A stretch of DNA of 64,000 bases from Chamaea fasciata (lineage: Eukaryota > Chordata > Aves > Passeriformes > Sylviidae). The position numbers and the translations under genes are program-made. Below the pieces are notes generated by a model. The model did no database searches, had not been told where the DNA came from, and saw nothing but the letters and a program-made list of their open reading frames with translations. Numbering within the stretch: the first letter of the stretch is position 1; every line of letters begins with the position of its first letter. Below, one piece after another: positions 1 to 18,609 of the stretch. Location of the stretch: positions 2,554,945 through 2,618,944 of the forward strand of contig JARCOQ010000017.1 in NCBI GenBank assembly GCA_029207755.1. Direction: 5' to 3'.

Positions 1-832
1 AAGGAGGGAACTGAAAATATCAGAGCATCTCTCCAGAATGGAATGATCACTCCACTGCAGGTAAAATGCCAGAGCCCTGCGGGGACACCTTGGGGTCATT
101 GGGCAGAGGTGGGAATCAGGGCCCACAGCTCCCACTCCTCTCCTGGTTCCACCAGATCAGAATCCAGCTCTGCCCACTGCTGGGATTATTATCCTTGTTT
201 TATGAATGAACAGGCTGAGGTAAATGCAGCTGCTGTCACGTGTGTGCTCATCCCCTGCCCCAAGGACAGGGCCAGGCTGGGAAGCTGGATGTTGCTGTGC
301 CCTGCGCCATGCTGTGGCTGCAGGCAGAGCTCTCTCTCTCCCAGGTATCCGTCTCCTGCCTCAAACCATCCAGCCTGACAGAACTTCTCGTGCACAAATC
401 CAGAGAAAATCCTCTGCAGGAGCCCCAGGCAGCTGCACATCACTGCTGAGCCTCTGCCACATGCCATGGAGCATCTAACCCAGGGCCCAAAAGTGCCTGG
501 TGCCAAAGCCTGTCACTCATGCCCAGGAACTGCCGAACATCCTCTGTGCTGCAGGCTCGCCATGGCCAGGGGACTCTGCTCCACCAGCTCCAGAGGGAAG
601 GAGCAGGGAAAAAACATAGCTGGGATGGTGTTTATTAGGCAGATTAATAGGCTGGGGGAACACGAAGGAAGTGTGGGCACTCTCTTCTCGTTCCTTGCAG
701 AGGTGAGGGCTGGAAACTGAGACAGGGAGCTGGGCAGGGATTCAGTCTGGTCCCCATCTCCTTCACTTTTGGGGGTGAGCAGCACACTCACAGCCCTGAC
801 TGGTGCTGACAGCACCTCCAACACCAGTGCAA
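1..832. other. 5' distal flank, no gene seen
   Basis: Mixed-composition DNA with several short open frames on both strands. None has a recognisable domain, a splice partner or protein-like composition. I see no RNA gene, and no interspersed repeat until the CR1 fragment that begins at about 833. Confidence 0.5.
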
Positions 833-962
833 AATCACAGAATGGTTTGGGCTGGGAGGGACTTTAAAGATCATCCAGTTCCAACCCCCTGCCCTGGGCA
901 GGGACACTGCCGCTAGCCCAGATCGCTCCAAGCCCCATCTCCAACCTGGCCTTGGGCACAGA
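833..962 (-). mobile_element. CR1 LINE 3'-end fragment
   Basis: Read on the minus strand, the sequence follows the 3' end of avian CR1 retrotransposons: a block about accompanying a gene-poor 'lead chick' of CCAACCTGG and GCTCCAAGCCCCAT, then a GGAACTGGATGATC motif, then a terminal CCATTCTGTGATT tail at 833. It is heavily 5'-truncated (about 130 bp of a multi-kilobase element), as is usual for CR1, and has no coding capacity. It marks this as sauropsid, most likely avian, DNA. Confidence 0.88.
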
Positions 963-1491
963 GAACACCGGGGCAGGTGCCCGGAGCCCCCGGGGCTGCG
1001 GGAGCCTCGGGGGAGCTCTCGGGGCTCAGCGGCTCCCGAGCGGCCGCTGCCCCGCCGGGGGGGCTCAGCAGAGGGCGAGGAAAGGCTCCCGTCACTCCGG
1101 GATTTCAGGGATGCTCCCGGCTCCGGGGAAACACGCACGGATCCGCACCGCCCCCCGCATCCCCCGGGGCTCCGTAAAGGGAGGAGAAACGGCGGAACAG
1201 CGGGGAAAAAAAAAAATTAAAAACAAAACAAACAAAAGCCACTGAAAACGTGCCGGGTTTGCTGCGGCCGCTGGGATCCGTCCGGCAGAGGGGAAGGGCC
1301 GGGCAGGGCTCGGCGCCTTCCCGGAGCGGCGTTTGGGGAGGGGAGGGCAGGGGGACGGGGATGCGGTGGGGATGCTCCGTCCGTACCGCGGCACTGATCC
1401 CCGGGACCCTCCGAGTCCCCCCGGGAGCCGTCCCGCCCCCCGGCTCTGCCCCCCGGCTCTGGGCTGCGTGCGGGGGTCCTGACCCTCCTGC
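963..1491. other. GC-rich upstream block
   Basis: CpG-rich unique sequence about 4 kb upstream of the TFAP2C start codon. It includes an A-rich interruption near 1206-1233 and a CTCF-like motif at 1064-1080. No gene is supported: long proline- and glycine-rich open frames here arise only from GC bias. Confidence 0.5.
1064..1080 (+). promoter_or_regulatory. CTCF-like motif
   Basis: The core reads CTCAGCAGAGGGCGAGG, close to the CTCF consensus (CCAGCAGGGGGCGCT type) in + orientation. It lies in a GC-rich block on the 5' side of TFAP2C. This is a motif match by eye only; GC-rich DNA yields such matches by chance. Confidence 0.3.
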
Positions 1492-1706
1492 GGGACGGGA
1501 TGGGGGGAACACCCCCGGGAGGGGGGGACACCTCCGGGAATGGGGGGATACCCGGGATGGGGGGGACACCAACGGGATGGGGGCACAGCCCAGGGATGGG
1601 GGACAGCCCAGGGATGGGGGCACACCCCTGGGATGGGGGACACCTCTGGGATGGGAGGGACACCCCCGGGATGAGGGACACCCCGGGATGGGGGCACACC
1701 CCGCTC
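1492..1706 (+). repeat. G-rich minisatellite (about 15-17-bp GGGATGGGGGACACCC units)
   Basis: About a dozen degenerate units of the form GGGATGGGGG(A)CACCCC in direct repeat, with strong G/C strand asymmetry. Many units carry runs of four to seven G, so the + strand could form G-quadruplexes. Open frames of 115-228 codons through it are Gly/Pro repeats created by the repeat and are not genes. Confidence 0.9.
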
Positions 1707-2604
1707 TCCGCCCCTCCCCGCGGCCGCGCTGTGCGAGCTCCACGCTGTCCCCCGGGGCCTTTGTGGAGCTCGGCAGGAGCCGAGGCGACAATCCGGACAG
1801 GTTGCTGCAGCCTCATTAACAATACAGATATGTGTGCGTTTAAATAATTTTTTTTTTTTTTTTGAGGAAGAAGGATGTAACTAATTAGCATCCCCACGCT
1901 CTCTTTTAATTGCTGCCAAATAGGAAAAGTACAGCCTGTGACAGAGGCGCAGCAGTGGGCTCTGGCTCCCCTCCCGAAGCGTGTTCACGCCTGGGGGAGC
2001 TCCGTGCTCCCCACGGGAAACTGCAGCAGCCTCCTCAAAAAGGGAACTCGGCCCCCACGAAGCGAAGCGCCTCCTCCACTTGGAATCAGGGGATATCCCC
2101 GGAGTAAGAGCACCGATTTAAAAATGTTTATTTATTGTGATTTTTTTTTTTTAAATAAGTAAATCAAAGCTGCCATCTGTCAGGAGCCACCTCCTTTCCC
2201 CGGCTGCGGATCGGACCCTGCACAGCTCTGCCCCACACTGTGCCCGGGGAGGTTCGGTGTCCCCGCAGCAGCCCTGGCTGTCAGGGAATTCCCGGTGCCC
2301 CGGAGGGTCCTGGAAGGGGAGCGTTTCTCCGCTGAGCCCCGCGGGGACCCCCGGCCGCTTCTCTCGCTTGGAGCCAAGCGCGGAGATCTGCGGAAAGCCA
2401 CGCTGCGGAGAGCGAGCGCCTCCAAAAGCCTTTTCGCCTCCCTGAGCCTTCAGAGAGGACCGGAGCAGCTGAGCTGTGCCCGGCCACAGCAAAGCATCCC
2501 TGGGCAGCAGCACCGGGGGCAGGGCCCGCATCTATCACCCGCCGGGCGCGGGGCTCCGGGCCGGGCACCGGCTGGAGGGGACGGGCAGTGCCCGCCCCTG
2601 CCCT
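1707..2604. other. 5' flank, alternating AT-rich and GC-rich unique sequence
   Basis: No gene seen. An AT-rich stretch at about 1815-1930 contains a T15 run and homeodomain-type TAATTAG and TTTAATTG cores, so it could be regulatory. GC-rich sequence resumes at 2180. Open frames on both strands look compositional. Confidence 0.4.
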
Positions 2605-2691
2605 GCCTTCTCTTCTCTCCCTGCCTTCCCTTCTCTCCCTGCCTTCCCTTCTCTCCCTGCCTTCCCTTCTCTCCCTGCCTTCCCTTCCCTC
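2605..2691 (+). repeat. 18-bp pyrimidine tandem repeat, about 4.9 copies
   Basis: Near-perfect direct repeats of GCCTTCCCTTCTCTCCCT, with unit starts at 2605, 2623, 2641, 2659 and 2677. The tract is almost pure pyrimidine on the + strand. The high copy identity suggests a young, probably length-variable array. Confidence 0.93.
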
Positions 2692-4435
2692 GCCTTGCGC
2701 TCCCCGCGGATCCCGGACCCTGCCCCGGTCCGTGGCAGCGGCTGCGAACTCAGAGCCAGGAGCGAGTGGATGTACGGGAAAGTTTATCCCAAACTTTGTG
2801 GTGTTCAGCCTCCTCTCTGCTCTCCTGGCTTTGCTGTTTAGGAAGCCAAGTGCTTATTTCGGCCGCCTTGTTTAGGTAATTTCTCATGCCTCCCTTCTAT
2901 TTACAAATGTTATTCCCACATACACAATAAACAATGAGAACGCGAATTCATCTTCCTGATTTTGGCCAGCAGAACGGAGGTGTTCATGCACTGACAGTCC
3001 CAAAGGAGGATAAAATCCTCTTGGATTCTCAGTGTGACATTTCTGAGCAGAAACAAAATCTGGCGTCTGAGGTTGTAATAAAAATAACCAGCGTTGTTAC
3101 ACTTCTCCTTCGGAAGGAAGAAGAGCTGATCCCAAACCAGGGAGGCTCGACGGTTCCCTTCCCCGTTTCTTTCTAAATCCATCTTGTCCCTTTAATACAA
3201 ATGAACTTTAAGCTCCCCCTGTATTTTACTATTTAGATTCCTAGTCTTAATGACGCCAGGAGAAGCGCAAGCACACTCGCAAATAATCGTCGCGAGCTGT
3301 ATTTCAAAGAAACATCCCTGGAAGGAAAACACCGTCGTTAAAAAAAAAAAAAAATAAAAAATAAAAATTAAGAGAGACTCCACCAAAAATGATAATGTGG
3401 AGTCGCTGGTTATGATGGGCTTAACGCAACTGCTGCAAATCAGCACCTGCGTGGTAGATAAGGCAGATAACACCTCCAACAGTTACTTCCAGCACCCCCG
3501 TCTTCCTCGGGTTTATTTTTAGCTCATTCATTTAGTCCCCATGGAAGAGTTTAGGGTGTTTGGAATTTTTTAATGTTTTTTTTTTATTTTAATAAGTGTT
3601 CTTGTTATTTTTTCTTCTCCGGTGTTTAGGGAGGGGGGATAAAGTGAGTGAAGTGTGAACTGGTTTAACGTGGGGACGTGGGTCTATCTCGGGCCTTTAA
3701 TAGCAGCTCTCAGGCGGCTCCTCCGCGGGCACTGATAGCCAAAATCTCCGCAGCCAGCGCTGGCCAGGGTCAGCTTTTGTCTCCGCCACAATAAACAAAC
3801 ACTTGCTCCTCTCATGGAAATGAGCAGCGATCCGGATGCACCTTAAAACACTGGGAGAAGTCGTTTGCTTTTGAAAACGATGTTCATTTTGTCTGACACA
3901 CATAACTGCATAGATCAAATGCCTGCGGAAAGGTAGCAATTTTGGCAGGGGAGTCTTTTCTAAGCTTAGATGAAAGTGTGCTCACGGCGTCCGAAAATGC
4001 CTGTCTCACCTCCCACCTGCTTCCCCAGCCCCGAGTTGGAGCGAAAAGATTAGACGGGCGGGATTTTCGTTTTAAAAAAAGAACAAAAAATTAAAATAAA
4101 AAGAAACCAATGAGAGGAACCAGTCGCACAATCCACAGAGCCCCTGATCGGGGACGCGGAATCAGGGCTGCTTTACTTACCGGGGCTTCCACACCACTGC
4201 AATAATCTTGTCGGATCATTAAGTAAATTATACCTTAAACATTGGTAGCTTACAAGTTGTAATCAGTAATTCAAACTCTTGACAATTAAGCAAATGAAAC
4301 CCCGGCTGTACTTGGACTTTCTCTCTTTCGCTACGAGGACTTTTCCCGAGTTTATTTCGCCCAAAAACTGCCTGGTGTGTGTGTATGTGTATGTGGGGGC
4401 AGTGTGGGGTTTAGCAAAGTCCTTCCGCACGTGGA
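2692..4435. other. Proximal 5' flank with candidate regulatory sequence
   Basis: This is complex, largely AT-balanced unique sequence with no gene. At 3456-3471 two GATA sites (AGATAAG and AGATAAC) lie 9 bp apart, just after an E-box-like CACCTG. An A-rich low-complexity patch occupies about 3341-3370, and a second A-rich stretch lies near 4074-4108. The position 1-2.5 kb upstream of the TFAP2C start suggests promoter-proximal enhancers, but no conservation data were available. Confidence 0.4.
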
Positions 4436-4925
4436 GGAGCGGGGAACACCCGGCACTGCTCCCACAGCCCCCCAAAAAGATCACAGCACATGGGGGAGCT
4501 GGGGAACACCCGGCACTCCTCCCACAGCCCCCAAAAAGATCACAGGACATGGGGGAGCTGGGGAACACCCGGAACTGCTCCCACAGCCCCCAAAAAGATC
4601 ACAGCACATGGGGGAGCTGGGGAACACCCGGAACTGCTCCCACGGACCCCAAAAAGATCACAGGACATGGGGGAGCTGGGGAACACCCGGCACTCCTCCC
4701 ACAGATCCCCAAAAAGATCACAGGACATGGGGGAGCTGAGGAACAGCCAGCACTGCTCCCACAGACCCCCCAAAAGAGCAGAGAGCTGGGGAGCACCCAG
4801 CATTGCTCTCACAGCCCCCAAAAAAGATCGCAGCAGTGGGGGAGCTGGAGAACACCCGGCAGCGCTCCCACAGCCCCAAAAATGAGCGGAGCAGTGGGGG
4901 ATCTGGGGGAAGAAGCCCGGGGGGA
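4436..4925 (+). repeat. 59-60-bp minisatellite/VNTR next to the TFAP2C promoter, about 8 copies
   Basis: Units begin with GGGGAACACCCGGCACT and contain CTCCCACAGCCCCCAAAAAG and a GATCACAGCACATGGGGGAG segment. Unit starts lie at about 4441, 4501, 4560, 4619, 4678, 4738, 4791 and 4851. The first five are nearly identical (60 then 59 bp apart); the last three are diverged and partly shortened. Open frames of more than 200 codons crossing it on both strands are repeat artefacts. The array ends about 450 bp before the TFAP2C start codon. Confidence 0.95.
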
Positions 4926-5375
4926 TGCCCACGCCTGACCCCTTCCCCGCGGGGCAGCCCCAGTACCCCGAGGGGGGCTGCAGAGGGGGGGCTCGGGCTC
5001 CGCGCCGCCCGCCCACCCTCCGCGGGCGCGGAAGGAGTGGCTTTGGGGCTGCGCGCTCCCTCCTGAGTGGCTGGCGGCCGCGGCGCCCGAGCCATCCCTG
5101 GGGAGGAGTTAGGATAATCCTATTGCCATTAAGGGCGTCTGGGCAGGGAGGGAAAAGAGGAGAGAGAGAAAAAAAAAGAAAAAAAAAAAAAAAAAGAGAA
5201 GCCGAGTGACCATAAGCGCGGAGGGTTAGTCCGTCAGCTGCCTTCATGCCTGCCAACTGAGCTCCGTCCGGGGGGCCGCTGCTCGTCCCCAGCGCCCGCG
5301 TGGATTTACCGCCCGTGGCGGGGGCCGAGCTGTTCCGTTCGCAGCACCGCGCACCTGGTCCGGACGCTGGACGCC
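4926..5375 (+). promoter_or_regulatory. TFAP2C core promoter and 5' UTR region
   Basis: CpG-rich sequence immediately upstream of the TFAP2C ATG, with no convincing TATA box, as expected for a CpG-island promoter. It holds a 13-bp near-palindrome TAGGATAATCCTA (5110-5122), which joins two K50-homeodomain (OTX/PITX-type) half sites. A 57-base uninterrupted polypurine run follows (5145-5201). GC-rich presumed 5' UTR extends to the ATG. The transcription start cannot be fixed from sequence alone. A GCCCGGGGG at 4915-4923 resembles an AP-2 site. Confidence 0.65.
5145..5201 (+). repeat. Promoter-proximal polypurine (GA/A) tract
   Basis: Fifty-seven purines in a row, from GGGAGGG through GA-repeats into A runs, about 175 bp before the TFAP2C start codon. 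Such tracts exclude nucleosomes and can form triplex structures. The length is likely to vary between individuals. Confidence 0.8.
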
Positions 5376-13440
<8,065 letters not shown>

Positions 13441-13606
13441 AAGGAGAAAAAAACAACCAGACTTTGCCCCCTCTTCCTCTTACACGCAGACTGAGATGAT
13501 CTTGCCGGGGGGAATATAGAGATTTGGGTGGTTTTTTTCTTTTTTTTTTTTTCTTTTTTTTTCCTTTTTTTTTAAGAAATAAGGGGAAAAAACGGGGAGA
13601 GGAAAA

Positions 13607-13612
13607 AATAAA
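13607..13612 (+). terminator. Possible proximal poly(A) signal AATAAA
   Basis: AATAAA in the context GGAAAAAATAAAAGTCATTG, only about 170 nt after the TFAP2C stop. Use would give a very short 3' UTR lacking the Pumilio and AU-rich elements. The purine-rich context has no obvious GU-rich downstream element, so it may be silent. Confidence 0.35.
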
Positions 13613-14788
13613 AGTCATTGAGGATCTTCACTCCTGCTGGATCCATGAGACAAGTCTGGCTAAGAGCTGCAGTATCCCTGTTTGTGTTGGAAGCAATTTT
13701 TACCTGAAGATAAGTACTTGGGACAAGGGTGTTGAATCCTTTGCTGTAAAAGTGGTGCTATAAAAGGGGAGGGAGGGGTTTGATGGAATTATACACAGAG
13801 ATTTATTTAGATTCCCACATCTCCATGTCTGCTGGGTGACCAGCTTCATGTGTAGCTCTCTTTTAAAAAGACAGATTTTAGATGGAAGCCTGTTCTGCTC
13901 TCTGAGACGATTTCCCAGGGCTCATTCTCACGAAATGCAACAGTAAAACAAACAAACAAAAAGCAGTATTAAACATTGGTACAGAGATTTATGTGCATTA
14001 AATTTTTTTATGAACACCTGAAAATAGTAAGATTATTCTGTGGGGTTGTTTGTTTGGGTGGGTTGGTTTTTTTTTTGTATTTTTCTTTTATTTCGGTTTT
14101 TTTTTCCTTTATTTTCAGTTTAACATAGAAAAGTACGAAAATCCTACTAGAGTTAAGATGGCATTTGACATGCTGATTTTTTTTACAGAAATATTCAGGC
14201 TTTTAAAAACTGCAGCAATGTTGGCTTGCAGTTTCTATTACCTTGGTATTTTTTTAGCAACGTCTAGTTCAAATTGAAAATACTTTTAGGAGATTCACTT
14301 TCTGTGTCTAAGGATATTGCAGCTTTATTCACGTATTTATATTGTCTTGTTTTTAAATTTGGGGGGGAAACTTGAAAGAATAGGCACATACCTTTTTTTT
14401 TAAACTTTTTTTTTTTTTTTGCCTACTAAGGCCAAAAAATACTTCCAGGGAGGCTTTATGTGTATTAAGGGAAGCAGTGTGTTGAATGTAAATATTTATT
14501 TATGTGTAATTTAATCGGATTTGTAAATACTGGTGAACTTTTTAATACTTTTTTTTTTTTATAAATGGGTTTCAAATTTTAATTTTGGTAAGTATTTCAA
14601 AGGTAATGGGTAAGCTAAACATATCTTTTAGGTTTATGCACAGGTATGTTATACAGGGTATTTAAGACTTTTTTTTTTTTTTTTTTTAAATCTCAATTCT
14701 TGCCACTGAAGATTAGATTTAATCGGAGGTGTTTGTTCACAAAGCAATAATTTTGTGCATCATTCACCCGGTAACTGAGTAGACATGC

Positions 14789-14821
<33 letters not shown>

Positions 14822-14930
14822 CCTGAGTGTGTGAGTTAGTGTGTATGTGAATAATGGAGGTTATAATACGGAATAATTCACATATTTGTAAATGTTCCCA
14901 CTATAATTCTGATGTATATGATAACCATAC

Positions 14931-14936
14931 AATAAA
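14931..14936 (+). terminator. TFAP2C poly(A) signal AATAAA
   Basis: Canonical AATAAA followed within about 30 nt by a GT-rich stretch (GGAATGTTTTGTTAA), the usual arrangement for cleavage at roughly 14950-14960. It gives a 3' UTR length like that of mammalian TFAP2C. Confidence 0.8.
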
Positions 14937-14955
14937 AGTATTCTGGCTAGAAGCA

Positions 14956-17439
14956 TGGAATGTTTTGTTAACTGAGAGCAGCTCTCTTTCCTTTCTCTGC
15001 TGGGGGAGCGTGGGGCGAGTAGCACTAGAGGACATTATGTATTGAGTCATAATTGCAGCACTTTGTTCGGATTAGCAGAACAGAAAGATGAAGCTGTTTG
15101 CCAGCAAAACTAATGGTTTCAATTAAACACGTTATGTATCTCCAAGAATCTTTTCTTTTTTTTTTTTTTTTTTACCCCTTTCCCTAAGACGTCATGATCT
15201 CGCCCTTCTTCCTACTCGAATAGGTTAACAGCTCAAACACAAACTCTGCCAATCCCACCAGCTTTGTCTCCTGCCCATTCTGCCTGGATTGCAATAATCT
15301 GTCTCCAGATACCCACAGAAACCTGGGGTGTGGAATTTTGAGAGGTCTCCCATCTGGTTTTGGCCCAATTTTACTGATTTGAGGAAGTTTTTAGGTTTTG
15401 CGGGAAGTCCTCAAGGTGCTTTGTGCTGTGGAGGTGAGGCAGGAGCTGGAATTTTTGATGCAAAATAGCCAAACTTTCCTGAAAAGAAATTGGGCTTTTT
15501 CCCCCAGTGCTTTCTGAAAAAGGAACCTAAATCTGGGCTTTATGTGTCCTTGGCCCTGCAGAAGCTGATCAGTCCTTGAGGAAATCCTTGGGCTGTCAAG
15601 TGAGAACTGAGATCACATCACAGGCAGTGTTTATTCCAGAGATGTGTAAAAGAGGCAAAATGTACCACTGCTGAACACCTTGCTTATCCATCATTTTAAT
15701 GTCCTCGTTTTCCCTTTCAAGGGCAAAGGAAAACCGCTGGAGGTGTGCAGGGAGAAGAAAGGGAAGCACAAAGAAATGAATGCCTGTCAGTGGTGAACTG
15801 GGAGGAAAATCTGGGTTTGAGTTGCAATCCAGTCCCCTTCCCTCCTAAAGAGGTGTGAAATTCCAGCCTTTGCATTTGTTAGACTCATTGTAGCATCTCA
15901 GAAATGAGCATTTTGGACCATCTGTAGGCACAGGCGCAGCCAGGACGCATGATGACTAACAGGACTTCTGAAAAACACAAACAAGCTGCCCTTCTGAAGG
16001 GTATTTTTGTGGATTTTACATATTTATACACAAAAATCTGCTGGCTACGGTGAGAGCTTGTTTAGGGAATGCAATGCCACAGTTCTGTTCCTTTTTTTCC
16101 TCTTTTTTTTTCTGCTGCTGGGTTGCTTATCCAGCACATATAGGAAGATATTTGAGCTACCAGACAATGGAATCTTGCTTCTTCTTTTTTTTTTTTTTTA
16201 TTTTATTTTTTGATTATTAATGCACAAAACCAGGCAGTGAAATAATTGCCCCTTGGGATAGGAAATAAGGATGTTTCCATTTATTCCTGCGTGCATTCAA
16301 GCAAAGCCAGTCAATTGTCTAATGTACTGACTCGGGTTCTATTCATATGTGTGTGGAACATTAGAAAAGTGGAGTTTCCATTACCTTAGAGCTTCTCTTC
16401 GCTCTATATTTTTGAAGCTCAACCACCTTCTAAGCCGTGCCAGCGCCATGGAACAACAACAATGCCTTCTGTTCCATACCCTGAAGAGGACAGTTGAACT
16501 TGGCTCACCCCAAGTTATTCATCTTAAGTTATTCATCAGTTAAAATGTGGGGAATCTAAAGAGAGGAGTGCTCTGACATGTGCTGCTTCCTGATCCTCAA
16601 AATTTCACAAAGTTTTCTTACTGTTTTCACACTGATTATTCCTGAGCTGGCTAAAAAAGATAAAGGAGTTCTAATGTAAGACTCTTCAGAAGTTCCATTT
16701 TTCATTTCCTTTGAAAATTGATGATAAAAATCACTCTGACCAACCTTGGCCCGTCTCCCATCAAGAGAAGAGGTTTGGTCATAACGTGAAAGAAAAAGGC
16801 TTTAAACTACGAGGGGTTTAAAAGTAAAAATTATTAAAGCCCTGCCCTCCTACAAAAATTTGATACATAACCATAAAATAGTTGAATTCACGTTACTCAG
16901 TGAAAAATTGCCTTGTGGAAAAGGAAAATATTTCAACCATCCCTTGCCTGGCCGGCAGCAGCAGTTGGGCATGAGGCTGTTGGGCTCTTGCCCAGGTGGT
17001 CCATGGCAGGCAGGAGCCTGGTGTTTGCAGCTTCAGAGAGGAACAATGACGCAAAACTAGTAAAATATTAGATAAAAATAGAACTTCGGTCTTAATTTAG
17101 GAACTGATCTCAGTTCACTTCATTTTTGACTCTCAGTTTTAATTTGCCCTCTGCTTATTTCACTGTTTATTGTTTCTCCCTTACTCTTGGCTGCAGCCCT
17201 GCCGCATGTTCTTTCAGAATTTTGCAATATGAGCAAACCCAGAAATGCATCTTGAAACGTGTTTGCCTTGCTGGGGTAGCTGGCTGGGCTTTGTTGCAGC
17301 CCTTTTGTCTCTGTTTGTTTCCTGCATGCACTGTTTATGTACATCCTTGTGGATATTTTTGCCTAATTGTGGCGTGGAGCCTCCCCCCTGATGGGGATTT
17401 GGGCTGCCTTTGGGAGTTCGTTCTGCAATAACAGCTGCA
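14956..17439. other. Intergenic, 3' of TFAP2C
   Basis: No gene seen. Mostly unique sequence with T-rich runs (15150-15174, 16183-16210). An AP-1 core TGAGTCA lies at 15043-15049, just past the transcript end, beside complex AT-rich sequence (15050-15140), which could be a 3' regulatory element. Confidence 0.45.
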
Positions 17440-17500
17440 TTATTTTATATTTTATTTTATTTTATTTTATTTTATTTTATTTTATTTTATTTTATTTTAT
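17440..17500 (+). repeat. (TTTTA)n microsatellite
   Basis: About 12 tandem TTTTA/TTTAT pentamers without interruption. Pentanucleotide arrays of this purity are normally length-polymorphic. Confidence 0.95.
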
Positions 17501-18449
17501 AAAACGAGGTGCCGTTCACCCTTTGTTCCCAAACTTTATTACTTCACTAAGAGAACACAGAAAGTTAGGATCCCATTTTCACTTGCACAGGGTTGTATAA
17601 ATAAGTTTATTGCCAGTTTCAGATGCCACTTTGCATTCATTGGATGTTCCTGTCCTCTCACAGGGATGACCCAGCTGGTTTCCATGTACCATGGTTGTGT
17701 AAGGGCTGCCCACAAATATTCTCTTTTCCCTCTCTTTTAGCTGAGCAGCCCTTTTGCACTGGTTCTTGTGAAGGCCTTTCTCACAGGCTACGACTGTGCC
17801 GTGACACATTCCCTAAATATTCATATAGAATATTTTTTTACCCATAATTTAAAATTAAAAGCATGTAAGAATCCAGACACTTCCTCTGTGCCACAAAACT
17901 CAAATACTTGTTGGTGAGTGCAGCAGAAAATCCAGAGATTGACAGTGAACCAAATAACAGGATGAGATCTTCTAGGTGAGAATAGAGTTTATATTTCTAG
18001 GTCAATCTGCATAGAACCAAGGGGGAAGGGGCAGTTTAAACCAAGGGCTGGAAAGATAATGTTCTTCAGCTGATTGCTGCAATAAAGCAATGATTTGTAA
18101 TTAATTGAAATAGTTCTTCGGTGACAGAAAGTGGTTGAAAACTCTGCCAGCTCCCTTGCTAAAGAGAGAGAAGGGAAAATATTTGATTTCAGCTCTCTGG
18201 CAGGATGGTTCCAGTCTGGAAGGAGAACCCACTTCTGCCAGGCCTTCATCCTGTCATTCCCTCTTTGCATCACATCAACTCCATAGAGAAAGGAAAAAAA
18301 AAACCCAAACCCCATGAATAGCTGCAGGTGTGGGGTCTGCTGGAGAACTGAGAGCACAAACCTGGATGCTGGGCTGTGACGGGATGGAGGCACACATATT
18401 TTGGGCTGTGCAGAAGCAGTCATTAACCTCCAGCAGAGCAGTAGGGCAG
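17501..18449. other. Intergenic unique sequence
   Basis: No gene or recognisable interspersed repeat. Short open frames on both strands lack protein-like features. Confidence 0.4.
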
Positions 18450-18609
18450 CTACCTGGGACCAGCCGTTTTCTCCAACTCTTGCAGCAAAATTTGCCTGGG
18501 CTCATTTGTCAAGCTTTGAATCTTTAAATCTACCTGGGACCAGTCATTTTTGTCAGGTCTTGCAGCAAAATTTGCCTGGGCTCATTTGTCAAGCTTTGAA
18601 TCTTTTCAA
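18450..18609 (+). repeat. 80-bp tandem duplication
   Basis: Two direct copies (18450-18529 and 18530-18609) starting CTACCTGGGACCAG. A 49-bp block from TTGCAGCAAAATTTGCC through AAGCTTTGAATC is identical in both, and differences are confined to the first third. The high identity indicates a recent duplication. Confidence 0.93.

Larger units (their letters stand above)
13441..14955 (+). other. TFAP2C 3' UTR
   Basis: About 1.5 kb of AU-rich sequence from the stop codon to just after the poly(A) signal at 14931. It has many T runs (13528-13573, 14068-14110, 14392-14420, 14670-14687) and an A20 run at about 14790. Two exact Pumilio elements TGTAAATA lie at 14487-14494 and 14522-14529, with an ATTTATTTAT AU-rich element between them. 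Short open frames here are not supported. Confidence 0.85.

Noticed and set aside
1092..1897. Several proline-rich minus-strand frames of 201-228 codons
   Set aside because: Generated by the G-rich minisatellite, which is open in several frames at once.
4279..5256. 219- and 238-codon repeat proteins on opposite strands
   Set aside because: Created by the 59-60-bp minisatellite; copies shift frame because units of 59 bp are not a multiple of three.
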